Assembly (NCBI RefSeq): GCF_000620785.1 | Contig: NZ_JIAI01000003.1 | Span: forward strand, 1-64,000 | Direction: 5' to 3' | Source: Actinospineispora acaciae DSM 45401 | GTDB taxonomy: Bacteria > Actinomycetota > Actinomycetes > Mycobacteriales > Pseudonocardiaceae | Length of the DNA: 64,000 nt | Shown here: positions 43,479 to 51,240 of the stretch, piece after piece | Position numbering within the stretch: the first letter of the stretch is position 1 | How the letters are laid out: every line of letters begins with the position of its first letter | Program-made: the position numbers and the translations under genes | The notes under the pieces: generated by a model | What the model saw: only the letters and a program-made list of their open reading frames with translations | What the model was told of the DNA's origin: nothing | Database searches by the model: none

Positions 43479-44287
43479 GTGCCCACCCCGTTCGACTCCC
43501 CCGGCTCCGGCGGCGTCCACGCGATCGACGGCGCCTTCGGCAGCCGCGCGACCAGCTCGCCGGCCGCGTGCCGCAGCAGCTCCAGGGCGCCGGCGGTGTC
43601 GGCCAGGTCGCGGTCGGTGCCGATCAGCGACAGCGCGCACAGGCACGAGCCCGCGACCATCACCGGCACCCCGACCGCCGTCATGCCGGGCGTCAGCCAC
43701 CCCCGCGACACGTGATAGCCCTGCTCGCGGATGACGACCAGCTCGGCGCGCAGCGCGGCGGCGTCCGGGGTGGCGGCGGTGAACCTGTGCAGCCGCGCGC
43801 CGAGCACCTGGCGGCGCACCGGCCCCGGCGCCATGGCCAGCAGCGGCGTGGCGCTGGCGCCGGCGTAGAGCGCGAGCACCTCGCCGGGGTGGTACGCCAC
43901 GCTGCCCGAGCCGCTGTGCCGGGTGTCCAGGCACAGCGCGGCGGTGTGCACCCGCACGGTCAGCGCGCACCCCAGCCCGGACCGCTCACGCAGCCGCCCG
44001 AGCACCGGCCGCGCCAGGTCGACCAGGTGCTCCGAGCCGGCCACCGACGGGTCGGCCAGCCGCCGGCTGGGCAGCAGCTGCCCGCCCACGTCGACGACGA
44101 AGCCGGCGTTCTTGAGCAGCCGGACGTACCGGTAGACGGTGGAGGACGGGATGTCCAGGCCGGCGATGATGCCGGCCGCGTCGACCTGCCCATGATCCTG
44201 GATGTACGCCAGGATCTGCAGCCCGCGATCGAGCGAGGACAGCTCGCCCGCGCGCCGGCCGTGACCCGCCTCCACCGCCACGATCAC
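43475..44287 (-). CDS. IclR-family transcriptional regulator
   Basis: The 270-residue protein has the IclR winged helix (SLDRGLQILAYI, then DIPSSTVYRYVRLLKNAGFV) and a C-terminal effector domain (VAYHPGEVLALYAGASATPLLA). GTG 44287 overlaps the amidohydrolase stop, while its own stop overlaps the hydratase start. It therefore sits inside the catabolic operon and probably senses a pathway intermediate. It is a candidate for the operators at 45693-45709 and perhaps the composite sites. Confidence 0.92.
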   Translation of the reverse strand: MIVAVEAGHGRRAGELSSLDRGLQILAYIQDHGQVDAAGIIAGLDIPSSTVYRYVRLLKNAGFVVDVGGQLLPSRRLADPSVAGSEHLVDLARPVLGRLRERSGLGCALTVRVHTAALCLDTRHSGSGSVAYHPGEVLALYAGASATPLLAMAPGPVRRQVLGARLHRFTAATPDAAALRAELVVIREQGYHVSRGWLTPGMTAVGVPVMVAGSCLCALSLIGTDRDLADTAGALELLRHAAGELVARLPKAPSIAWTPPEPGESNGVGT

Positions 44288-45651
44288 CCCCGGGACACCT
44301 GCTCGCCGTGACCGGGGGCCCCGACCAGGCCTTTCTCCGCGCTCCAGACGACGCTACCCCGGGACATGGTCATCGTGACCCGAGCGCCGGGGGCGTATCC
44401 CTCGTACGGGCTCCAGCCCGCGTTGGAGTGCAGCGCGCCGGCGTCGACCCGCCAGTCCTCGGTCGGGGCGAGCACCATCAGGTCCGCGTCGTGCCCCGGC
44501 TCCAGGCGGCCCTTGCGGTGGCCGATGCCATAGCGGTCCGCCGGGTTGGCGGTCAGCGCGTCGATGGCCCGCCCGAACGCCTCGCCCGGCCCGAACCGGC
44601 GCAGGCAGCCGCCGAGCGCGGTGGCCACCAGCGTCTCGGTGCCCGGCGTCCCGGAGTGGTTGTCCAGGATCGCGGCGTGGTCCTTGAGCTCGAGCGGCCA
44701 CGGCGCGTGGTCGGACGCGATCACCGTGGCCAGCCCGGTGCCGACGGCCCGCCACATCGCCTCCCGGTCGGCCTCGCCGCGCAGCGGTGGGTTGATCTTC
44801 AACCGACCGTCCGCCATGTCCGCCTCGGTGAACAGCAGGTAGTGCGGGCAGGTCTCGAACGTCACGTCCACGCCCTGGCCGCGGTACCAGGCGACCAGGT
44901 CGGCGGACCGGCCCAGCGAGAGGTGGCACAGGTGCAGCGCGTTGCCCCGGTCGGCGGCGATCTCCATGGCGGTGAGCAGCCCGAGCGTCTCCGACACCGG
45001 CGGGCGGGTCCGCCCGTGCACGCCCGGGTCGGTGCTGGCCCGGTTCGCCGGGTCGGCCAGCAGCGCCTTGATGATCTCGTTGTTCTCCGCGTGCGCGCAC
45101 AGCGTCGAGCCGGCCTCGCCGACCGCGGCCATCACGTCCAGCAGCTCGGCGTCGTCGATCCTCGGGAACCGGAACGGGTCGGTGTCGAACAGCGACACCT
45201 TGAACCCGACCACCCCGGCGTCCACCAGCTCGCCGGCCCGCCGCCAGCCGCCGCCGGGCTCGCAGGTGCCCAACACGGCGACGTCCACCACCGCCTCTGT
45301 GGCGATGCGATCCTGCTTGGCCGCCAGCCGGTCGCGGTTGTTGATCGGCCCGTCCGCGTCGAACGGCATCTCCACCACGGTGGTCACCCCGCCGGCCGCC
45401 GCCGCCGACGTCGACGCCCGCAACCCCTCCCCGCCGTGCGAGTACGAATGCACGTGCGCGTCCACCGCGCCCGGCAGCACATACGCGTCACCGACATCAA
45501 TGACCTCCGCCGGCCCCGCATACGGCGAATCCCCCGCCACCACCTCGGTGACCACCCCGCCGCCGACGTGCACCCGCCCGCGCCCGAACCCCCCGTCCGG
45601 CGCCCGCAGCACGCCCGCGATCACCGTCTCCGTCCGCTCCTCGCCTCGCAT
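44284..45651 (-). CDS. cyclic amidohydrolase (hydantoinase/allantoinase type)
   Basis: The 455-residue amidohydrolase has metal ligands DAHVH, a Lys in VVGFKVS that may be carbamylated, AHAENN (His), HLCHLS (His), and ASDHAPW (Asp), with a late ADLMVLAP. The family opens five-membered cyclic ureides. In this locus, hydantoin-5-propionate to N-carbamoyl-glutamate is the most likely reaction. It is the first gene of the operon leading through IclR, hydratase, DUF917 and M20. Confidence 0.9.
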   Translation of the reverse strand: MRGEERTETVIAGVLRAPDGGFGRGRVHVGGGVVTEVVAGDSPYAGPAEVIDVGDAYVLPGAVDAHVHSYSHGGEGLRASTSAAAAGGVTTVVEMPFDADGPINNRDRLAAKQDRIATEAVVDVAVLGTCEPGGGWRRAGELVDAGVVGFKVSLFDTDPFRFPRIDDAELLDVMAAVGEAGSTLCAHAENNEIIKALLADPANRASTDPGVHGRTRPPVSETLGLLTAMEIAADRGNALHLCHLSLGRSADLVAWYRGQGVDVTFETCPHYLLFTEADMADGRLKINPPLRGEADREAMWRAVGTGLATVIASDHAPWPLELKDHAAILDNHSGTPGTETLVATALGGCLRRFGPGEAFGRAIDALTANPADRYGIGHRKGRLEPGHDADLMVLAPTEDWRVDAGALHSNAGWSPYEGYAPGARVTMTMSRGSVVWSAEKGLVGAPGHGEQVSRG

Positions 45652-45692
45652 AGCCGCACGCTAAGAACCGCCCCCGCCCCGGTCCCATACGA

Positions 45693-45709
45693 TTCCCGCA
45701 GATCGGGAA
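45693..45709. promoter_or_regulatory. candidate IclR operator upstream of the amidohydrolase operon
   Basis: TTCCCG-CAGAT-CGGGAA is a perfect 6-bp inverted repeat centred about 50 bp upstream of the amidohydrolase start. Arm and spacer sizes fit IclR-family sites, and the operon encodes an IclR protein. Confidence 0.5.
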
Positions 45710-45723
45710 CTCCCAGCTCACGC

Positions 45724-45769
45724 CCCGTGAGTGGCTAGGGTCGCTATGGCGGCCCTAGCCACTCACGGG
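45724..45769. terminator. CCGTGAGTGG hairpin repeat, copy 1
   Basis: Perfect 17-bp arms CCCGTGAGTGGCTAGGG and CCCTAGCCACTCACGGG around a 12-base loop holding CTATGG. It contains the stop codon of the MarR gene and lies 73 bp upstream of the amidohydrolase start. Same family as 46853-46898 and 56518-56561. A terminator role is inferred; no U-tract follows. Confidence 0.75.
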
Positions 45770-46278
45770 TTCTGACCTGCGTCAACGTCGTGCTCGGCGG
45801 TGTGCAGCAGCGTCCGCAGGGAGCGCTCCAGCGCGGCACGGTCGTCGTCGGCCAGGTCGGAGACCAGGCGGTTGAGGTTCGCGGCGTGTTCGACCAGAAC
45901 GGCGTCGATCAGGCGGCGGCCCTCGTCGGTCAGCTCGACGCGGACGCTGCGCCGGTCGGCGGGGTCCAGGCGCCGGCGCACCAGGCCGGCCCCCTCCAGC
46001 CGGTCCAGCCGCTTGGTCATCCCCGAGCGGGACATCAGCAGCGAGTCGGCCAGCTCGGAGGGGATCACCGCGTACGGCGGGCCGGATCGGCGCAGCGCGG
46101 TGACCACGTCGAACTCCCCGGCGCCCAGCCCGTACCGCTCCGACCACCGCCGCGCCACCGCACCGAGCACCAGCGACAGCCGCATGATCCGCCCGACCAC
46201 CCCGATCGCGCTCAGGTCCAGGTCCGGCCGCTCCCGCCGCCACTGCTCGACGATCACATCCACCGCATCCCGCTCCAC
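45763..46278 (-). CDS. MarR-family transcriptional regulator
   Basis: The 171-residue protein has a MarR winged helix: AGEFDVVTALRRSGPPYAV, SELADSLLMSRSGMTKRLDRLE and RRLDPADRRSVRVELTDEG. GTG 46278. Its last residues and stop are encoded by the hairpin repeat at 45724-45769. It diverges from a cupin gene with tandem AGCGAAC boxes between them, so autoregulation plus cupin control is likely. Confidence 0.92.
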   Translation of the reverse strand: MERDAVDVIVEQWRRERPDLDLSAIGVVGRIMRLSLVLGAVARRWSERYGLGAGEFDVVTALRRSGPPYAVIPSELADSLLMSRSGMTKRLDRLEGAGLVRRRLDPADRRSVRVELTDEGRRLIDAVLVEHAANLNRLVSDLADDDRAALERSLRTLLHTAEHDVDAGQNP

Positions 46279-46290
46279 CCCGCCATCCTA

Positions 46291-46333
46291 TTCGCTGGCA
46301 GATAATTCTCTAGCGAACTATCCTCAAGCGAAC
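46291..46333. promoter_or_regulatory. candidate MarR operators
   Basis: TTCGCT (46291-46296) with AGCGAA (46312-46317) form an inverted repeat spaced 15 bp. A direct copy AGCGAAC begins at 46312 and again at 46327. The AT-rich ATAATTCT between them could be a promoter element. Location between the divergent MarR and cupin genes supports a MarR site. Confidence 0.5.
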
Positions 46334-46355
46334 CAACCCCGACGAGGAGGCCACC

Positions 46356-46859
46356 ATGTCCCTGATCCAGCCCGACAGCCCGTCCGCCACCCTGGTCCGC
46401 GCCGACCAGGCCGAGGTGCTCGGCGGCGGCCCGAGCACGATCACGCTGCTCGCCGACGGCCGCGACACCGGCGGGGTGATCAGCGCGAACCGCTCACGCC
46501 TGGCACCCGGCACCGACGGCCCGCCGCCGCACTACCACTCCGGCTCGGCCGAGATCTTCTTCGTGCTCGAAGGCTCGCTGCAGGCGCTGGCCGGCGACCG
46601 CGTCCTCACCCTGGACGCCGGCGACTTCCTGGTCGTCCCGGCCTACCTGCCGCACGCGTTCGGCACCCCCGAGGGGGCCGGCGCCGACGTGCTCATCACG
46701 TTCGCCCCCGGCATGCGGGACCGGTTCGACTACTTCCGCCTCGGCGAGCGCGTGATGAAAGGCCAGGCCAGCCCGCGGGAGATCCTGGACAACCAGGACC
46801 GCTTCGACAACCACTTCCTGGACAGCCCCACGTGGCGGCGCGCCCGCACCAACCCGTGA
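46356..46859 (+). CDS. cupin-domain protein
   Basis: The 167-residue single-cupin protein has PPPHYHSGSAEIFFVLEG (His-His-Glu metal block) and LPHAFG (second His). AGGAGG lies 8 bp before ATG 46356. Its stop TGA is inside the second hairpin repeat. It is divergent from MarR and may metabolise the MarR-sensed compound. Confidence 0.9.
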   Translation: MSLIQPDSPSATLVRADQAEVLGGGPSTITLLADGRDTGGVISANRSRLAPGTDGPPPHYHSGSAEIFFVLEGSLQALAGDRVLTLDAGDFLVVPAYLPHAFGTPEGAGADVLITFAPGMRDRFDYFRLGERVMKGQASPREILDNQDRFDNHFLDSPTWRRARTNP

Positions 46860-46898
46860 GTGGTTGGCGTTGCTATGACAACGCTAACCACTCACGGG
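46853..46898. terminator. CCGTGAGTGG hairpin repeat, copy 2
   Basis: Arms CCCGTGAGTGGTTGGCGTTG and CAACGCTAACCACTCACGGG (20 bp, one G-T pair) around CTATGA. It lies between two convergent genes and contains the stop codons of both the cupin and the DUF308 gene. It is well placed as a bidirectional terminator. Confidence 0.8.
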
Positions 46899-47492
46899 CT
46901 CTGACCTGGACAAACGGCGGAGCTGGAAGGCGGCGGCGAGCTGCATGATGCCGAAGATGAGCAGCCAGATGCCGACGACCAGGGCCAGGACCAGCGCGGA
47001 GACCTCCGGGAGGGCGAGCAGGAGCACGCCGGCGACGATGCCGAGCACGCCGCTGGCCACCACCCAGCCGCGGCCGGGCATCCCGGAATGGTCGATCGCC
47101 ACGAACAGCTGGGTGATGCCGTCGATGACCCAGTAGATGCCCAGGATCAGCCCCAGCGCCAGCACCGTGATCATCAGGTGCCGCAGCGCGTACACGCCGA
47201 CGATCAGCCCGAGCAGGCCGAGGATCGCCAGCAGCGCGCGGGTGCCGCCGCTGGCGTCGTCGAAGGCGATCGCGCCGACCAGCCGGAACACCCCGCCGAC
47301 CACGAGCTGGGCGCCGAAGATCACCGCCAGGATGAGCAGCGTCGGCCCCGGCCAGACCAGCGCCAGGATCCCGGCCACCAGCGACACCGCCCCGAAGAAG
47401 GCGGCCCACCCCCACGAACGGCCGAGCCGGACCAGCATCTCTCGCGCGTCGGGGCCGGCGGCAGCGGCACCCTCGCCCACAACATGGCTCAC
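46884..47492 (-). CDS. HdeD/DUF308-family membrane protein
   Basis: The 202-residue protein has six predicted helices in three two-helix repeats: WGWAAFFGAVSLVAGILALVWP, RALLAILGLLGLIVGVYALRHL, and GWVVASGVLGIVAGVLLLALP. This is typical of HdeD. The C-terminal VSG and stop come from the hairpin repeat. Role in acid or envelope stress is known for a few relatives only. Confidence 0.88.
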   Translation of the reverse strand: MSHVVGEGAAAAGPDAREMLVRLGRSWGWAAFFGAVSLVAGILALVWPGPTLLILAVIFGAQLVVGGVFRLVGAIAFDDASGGTRALLAILGLLGLIVGVYALRHLMITVLALGLILGIYWVIDGITQLFVAIDHSGMPGRGWVVASGVLGIVAGVLLLALPEVSALVLALVVGIWLLIFGIMQLAAAFQLRRLSRSEPVSG

Positions 47493-47581
47493 GGCGACCT
47501 CCCGGGGATCGACGACCAGGCCAGCGTGCTACCGCCCGCGCAGCGCCCACAAGCCCAGGTCACGCGGCCGTGGACGAAGCG

Positions 47582-49330
47582 TCACTCCGACGGGGAGCGC
47601 AGCGGCCGCACCAGGTGGCCGATCCGGCCGCCCCGGACCAGGGTGGTCATCCGTTCGACGTCGTCGGTCATGTAGCGGTCGTCACCGAGCGGGTCGATCA
47701 CCGAGCGGACCAGGGCGTGCACCCGCGCGGACCGCCGGCCGAGCGCGAGCCCGGACATGCGGCCGGCGATCAGGTCGACGCCCTGCGCGCTCATCAGCGT
47801 CAGCACCGCCAGCACGATGTCCAGGCGCTCGACGTTGGACACCAGGTTGCGGACCGAGGCCATGGCCATCGTGTTGTGGTCCTCCTGGCCGCCCTTGACC
47901 GGGAAGGACAGCGAGCTGACCGGGGTGGCGCGGGCGTGCATCTCCGGGATCAGCGACGCGGCCACCGCGTGCACCAGCGTCATGCCGGAGTTCAGGCCGA
48001 TCTTGCCGCCGGACAGGCTGGGCGGCAGGCCGTAGCTCCACAGCTCGTTGGCCAGCCGCCCGGACAGGTCCTTGGCCAGCACCGCGAGGTCGGCGGTCTG
48101 GACGTTCAGCGAGTGCGCGGAGTGGCCGAGCACGGAGCAGTCCCAGTTCCCGCCCATCACGAACTCGTACCCGCCACGTCCGTTCAGGACCAGCGGGTTG
48201 GAGTTGGACGCGTTCGCCTCCCAGACCAGGAACCGCCGCGCCTCGTCCAGGGTGTGCAGGGCGCTGGCCACCTTGTGCGGGGTGCTGCGCACGGACGTGG
48301 AGTCCTGCACGCGCTCGCGCAGCTCGCCCAGCCGCGCCCGGCCGGCCGCGGTCATCCACTCGCTGTCGCCGACCAGGCTCAGGATCCGCTCGTTGGCCAC
48401 CACCTCCTGCGGGATGCGCCGCTCGGTGTGCAGCCGGGGGTCGAACGCCTGCGGCTGCGCCCTGGTGGCCTCGCAGAACAGCGCGAACGCGCCCAGGAAC
48501 GTGTCCACCTGGTACTCCACCCGGCGCACGGCGGCGGCGTAGCAGGCGGACACCACCCCGCTGCCGCTGATCAGCGCCAGCGCCTCGCCGGCGTGCAGCT
48601 CGAACCGCTCCGGCAGCCCGGCCCGGCGCAGCGCCTCGTCCGCCCAGGTCACGCCCGATCGGTCCGCGGCGGGGACCCGCTCGCCGATCAGCATCAGCCC
48701 GGCGGCGGCCATCGGCTGCAGGTCGCCGGTGCCCAGCGAGCCGATCTCCGGCATCAGCGGCACGATGCCCGAGTTGATCACCGCGAGCATCCGGTCCACG
48801 ACCGCCGGGCGCACCCCGGCGGTGCCCCTGGCCAGCGCGTTCGCCCGCAGCACCAGCGCCAGCCTTGCGATCGGCGGGGACAGGTAGCCGCCCACCCCGG
48901 CGGCGTGCGAGCGCAGGATGTTGACCTGGAACTGGAGCTGGTCGCCGTCTTCGAGCGCGCGGTCCTTGAGCGGGCCGAGCGCCTGGTTCCAGCCGTACAC
49001 CCGGTGGCCCTCGGCGAGCGCGGCCAGCGCCCCGGCCCTGGACTCGTTCATGAGCGAGCGGGCGCCGTCGGACAGCGTGATCGTCACCGACTCGGCCTCC
49101 AGGACGGCCACCAGGTCGGCCCAGGCCAGCGAGTCGCCGTCCAGGGTGAGCACCACGTGGCGGCGGGCGCCGGCCTGGGGCGGCGGGAACAGCGAGGGGC
49201 CGTCGGTCAGGGCCAGCGACGCCACGCCGGTGTCGGGCGGGTCGACGGTGTCCGGCGCGGGGGCGCGCAGCTTCTCCGGCAACGGCGCGCGGCGGACCCC
49301 TCGGGCACCCGGCGGATGCCTGCTGACCAT
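47582..49330 (-). CDS. aromatic-amino-acid-lyase-fold enzyme without MIO triad (probable ergothionase)
   Basis: The ~582-residue protein is homologous to histidine ammonia-lyase: NILRSHAAGVGG, MPEIGS, GGKIGLNSGMTLVHAVAA. The Ala-Ser-Gly that makes the MIO cofactor is absent: GSLGTGDLQP (Gly197-Pro206) is one residue shorter with Thr201 near the Ser place, and TGFG is QALG (116-119). STPHKVAS puts Lys where HAL has Gln. MIO-less members include ergothionase, which removes trimethylamine from ergothioneine. The first ~55 residues may be an overlong start at ATG 49330. It follows the APC permease by 4 bp. Confidence 0.75.
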   Translation of the reverse strand: MVSRHPPGARGVRRAPLPEKLRAPAPDTVDPPDTGVASLALTDGPSLFPPPQAGARRHVVLTLDGDSLAWADLVAVLEAESVTITLSDGARSLMNESRAGALAALAEGHRVYGWNQALGPLKDRALEDGDQLQFQVNILRSHAAGVGGYLSPPIARLALVLRANALARGTAGVRPAVVDRMLAVINSGIVPLMPEIGSLGTGDLQPMAAAGLMLIGERVPAADRSGVTWADEALRRAGLPERFELHAGEALALISGSGVVSACYAAAVRRVEYQVDTFLGAFALFCEATRAQPQAFDPRLHTERRIPQEVVANERILSLVGDSEWMTAAGRARLGELRERVQDSTSVRSTPHKVASALHTLDEARRFLVWEANASNSNPLVLNGRGGYEFVMGGNWDCSVLGHSAHSLNVQTADLAVLAKDLSGRLANELWSYGLPPSLSGGKIGLNSGMTLVHAVAASLIPEMHARATPVSSLSFPVKGGQEDHNTMAMASVRNLVSNVERLDIVLAVLTLMSAQGVDLIAGRMSGLALGRRSARVHALVRSVIDPLGDDRYMTDDVERMTTLVRGGRIGHLVRPLRSPSE

Positions 49331-49334
49331 GACC

Positions 49335-51188
49335 TCAGACTGTGCGACCCGATCCGGCCGGCACGGAAGGTCTTTCTCGCGCATCGGGAGCGGCCTCCCC
49401 CAGACCGGCCAGCGGGAAGCGCAGCCGGCAGACCACCGCGTCGGTGTGCCGCCCCACGTACCGGGCGACCACCGCGCCGCGCCGGTTGAACAGCGGCCGC
49501 TCCCACCAGCGCTCCGGGCGCACCTCGCCGACCAGCACCACCACGTGCTCCTCGTCCAGCGACCGCACATAGCGCGCGATCGGCGGCCCGAGCACCCGGT
49601 GCGCGGACTCCAGCAGCACCAGCGGCACGTCCGGGCGCCAGCACGCCCAGCGGCGCTGGAACTCCCTGGCGGCGGCCAGCTCCTCCGGCTCGGCGCCGAA
49701 TACGACGTGCACCGCGACGGCCCGGTCGCCCATGGACATCGCGGCGGACAGCGTCCGCTCCGCCAGCCGGGTCAGCGCCACCACCGGGACGACCACCACC
49801 GAGTCGGCCGAGCGCGGCCGGGTCGGCTCCCGGTCCACGCCCAGCTCGGCGCCGATGCGGTGGTAGGCCCGCCGCACCGCGCCGAACAGCAGAACGAGCA
49901 GCGGAACGACCAGAACGATCAGCCAGGCGCCCTCGGTGAACTTCTCCACCGCGACCACCACCGCCGCGACCGCGGACAGCGCACAGCCCAGCGCATTGAT
50001 CACCAGCCGGCCGCGCCGGCGCCAGCCCCGGCCACGGTGCCGCAGCCAGTGCCGCACCATGCCGAGCTGACACAGCGTGAACCCGACGAACACCCCCACC
50101 GCGAACAGCGGCACCAGCACGTTCACCTGCCCGCCGGAGAACACCAGCAGCCCTGCCGCCAGCACCGAGAGCACCAGCAGCCCGGCCCGGTAGACGTGCC
50201 GGTCCGCGCGCAGCCCGAACACGTGCGGCAGCGCGCCGTCGCGGGCCAGCTTGGCCAACAGCACCGGCAGCCCGCCGTACGAGGTGTTCGCCGCCACCAT
50301 CAGCAGCACCACCGTGGCGAACTGCACCACCAGGTACCCCGCGCCGGTCCCGATCGAGCCCTCGGCGAGCAGCGACAGCAGCGTGCGGCCCTCGGTCGGG
50401 CGCGCGTCGAACAGCTGGACCAGCACCGCCAGCCCGATCAGCAGCGCGCCCAGGGTGACGCCCAGGCCCAGCTCCGCCTGGCGGGCCCGCCGCGCCCGGT
50501 CGGCCCGGAACGACGGGGTGGCGTTCGCGATCGCCTCGATGCCGGTCAGCGCGGAGCAGCCGTTCGCGAACGCGGCCAGTATCAGCAGCATCCCGACGCT
50601 CGCGCCGGCGGCGCCGGGACTGGGCGGCGGCAGCGGGTGCAGCGGCTGGCCCCTGACCACGCCGGCGACGATGCACGCCGCGAGGGCGGTCACGAACACG
50701 GCGGCCGGCACCGCGAACAACCGCCCGCCGGCCAGCACCCCGCGCAGGTTCACCCCGACCACCACCAGCAGCGCGAGCAGGCACAGCTCCAGCGTCCAGG
50801 GCAGCAGCGCGGGCACCGCCGAGGTGAGCGCGGCGACCCCGGCGGCCACCGAGACGGCCACGTTGAGCACGTAATCCACCACCAGCGACGCGGCGGCCAC
50901 CAGCCCGGCGCGCGCGCCCAGGTTGCGCCTGGCCACCGTGTACGCGCCGCCGCCGTCCGGGTACGCGGCGATCACCTGCCGGTAGGACACCACCAGCACC
51001 GCGAGCAGCGCCACGATCAGCAGCGTCACCGGCAGCGTGAACGCGATGCCCGCCGCGCCGGCCACCGCCAGCGCGAGCACTATCGACTCCGGCCCGTACG
51101 CGCAGGACGCCAGCGCGTCCAGCCCCAGCGCCGCCACCCCGGTCAGCGCGCCCAGCCGATGCCGGTCGGACCCCGTCTTCGTGACCAC
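49335..51188 (-). CDS. APC-superfamily permease (KimA-like)
   Basis: The 617-residue transporter has about twelve helices (~residues 20-430) with GLDALASCAYGPESI in helix 1 and SYRQVIAAYPDGGGAYTVARRNLG in helix 2-3. A soluble C-terminal region (~470-600) has VVVVPVVALTRLAERTLSAAM. This layout resembles KimA-type potassium importers but also amino-acid permeases. Its stop is 4 bp from the lyase-like gene start, so it could be a substrate transporter for that enzyme. GTG 51188. Confidence 0.85.
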   Translation of the reverse strand: MVTKTGSDRHRLGALTGVAALGLDALASCAYGPESIVLALAVAGAAGIAFTLPVTLLIVALLAVLVVSYRQVIAAYPDGGGAYTVARRNLGARAGLVAAASLVVDYVLNVAVSVAAGVAALTSAVPALLPWTLELCLLALLVVVGVNLRGVLAGGRLFAVPAAVFVTALAACIVAGVVRGQPLHPLPPPSPGAAGASVGMLLILAAFANGCSALTGIEAIANATPSFRADRARRARQAELGLGVTLGALLIGLAVLVQLFDARPTEGRTLLSLLAEGSIGTGAGYLVVQFATVVLLMVAANTSYGGLPVLLAKLARDGALPHVFGLRADRHVYRAGLLVLSVLAAGLLVFSGGQVNVLVPLFAVGVFVGFTLCQLGMVRHWLRHRGRGWRRRGRLVINALGCALSAVAAVVVAVEKFTEGAWLIVLVVPLLVLLFGAVRRAYHRIGAELGVDREPTRPRSADSVVVVPVVALTRLAERTLSAAMSMGDRAVAVHVVFGAEPEELAAAREFQRRWACWRPDVPLVLLESAHRVLGPPIARYVRSLDEEHVVVLVGEVRPERWWERPLFNRRGAVVARYVGRHTDAVVCRLRFPLAGLGEAAPDARERPSVPAGSGRTV

Positions 51189-51240
51189 GGCACGAGGATG
51201 CGGCCGGGAGACGGCGCCGGAGAACGATCCCTACGCGTTC

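Noticed and set aside
47582..49330. Straight call of hutH (histidine ammonia-lyase)
   Set aside because: The MIO-forming Ala-Ser-Gly is missing and TGFG is changed, so a histidine ammonia-lyase call is not supported.
49335..51188. c-di-AMP riboswitch for the KimA-like permease
   Set aside because: The upstream gap is about 50 bp and shows no matching structured leader.
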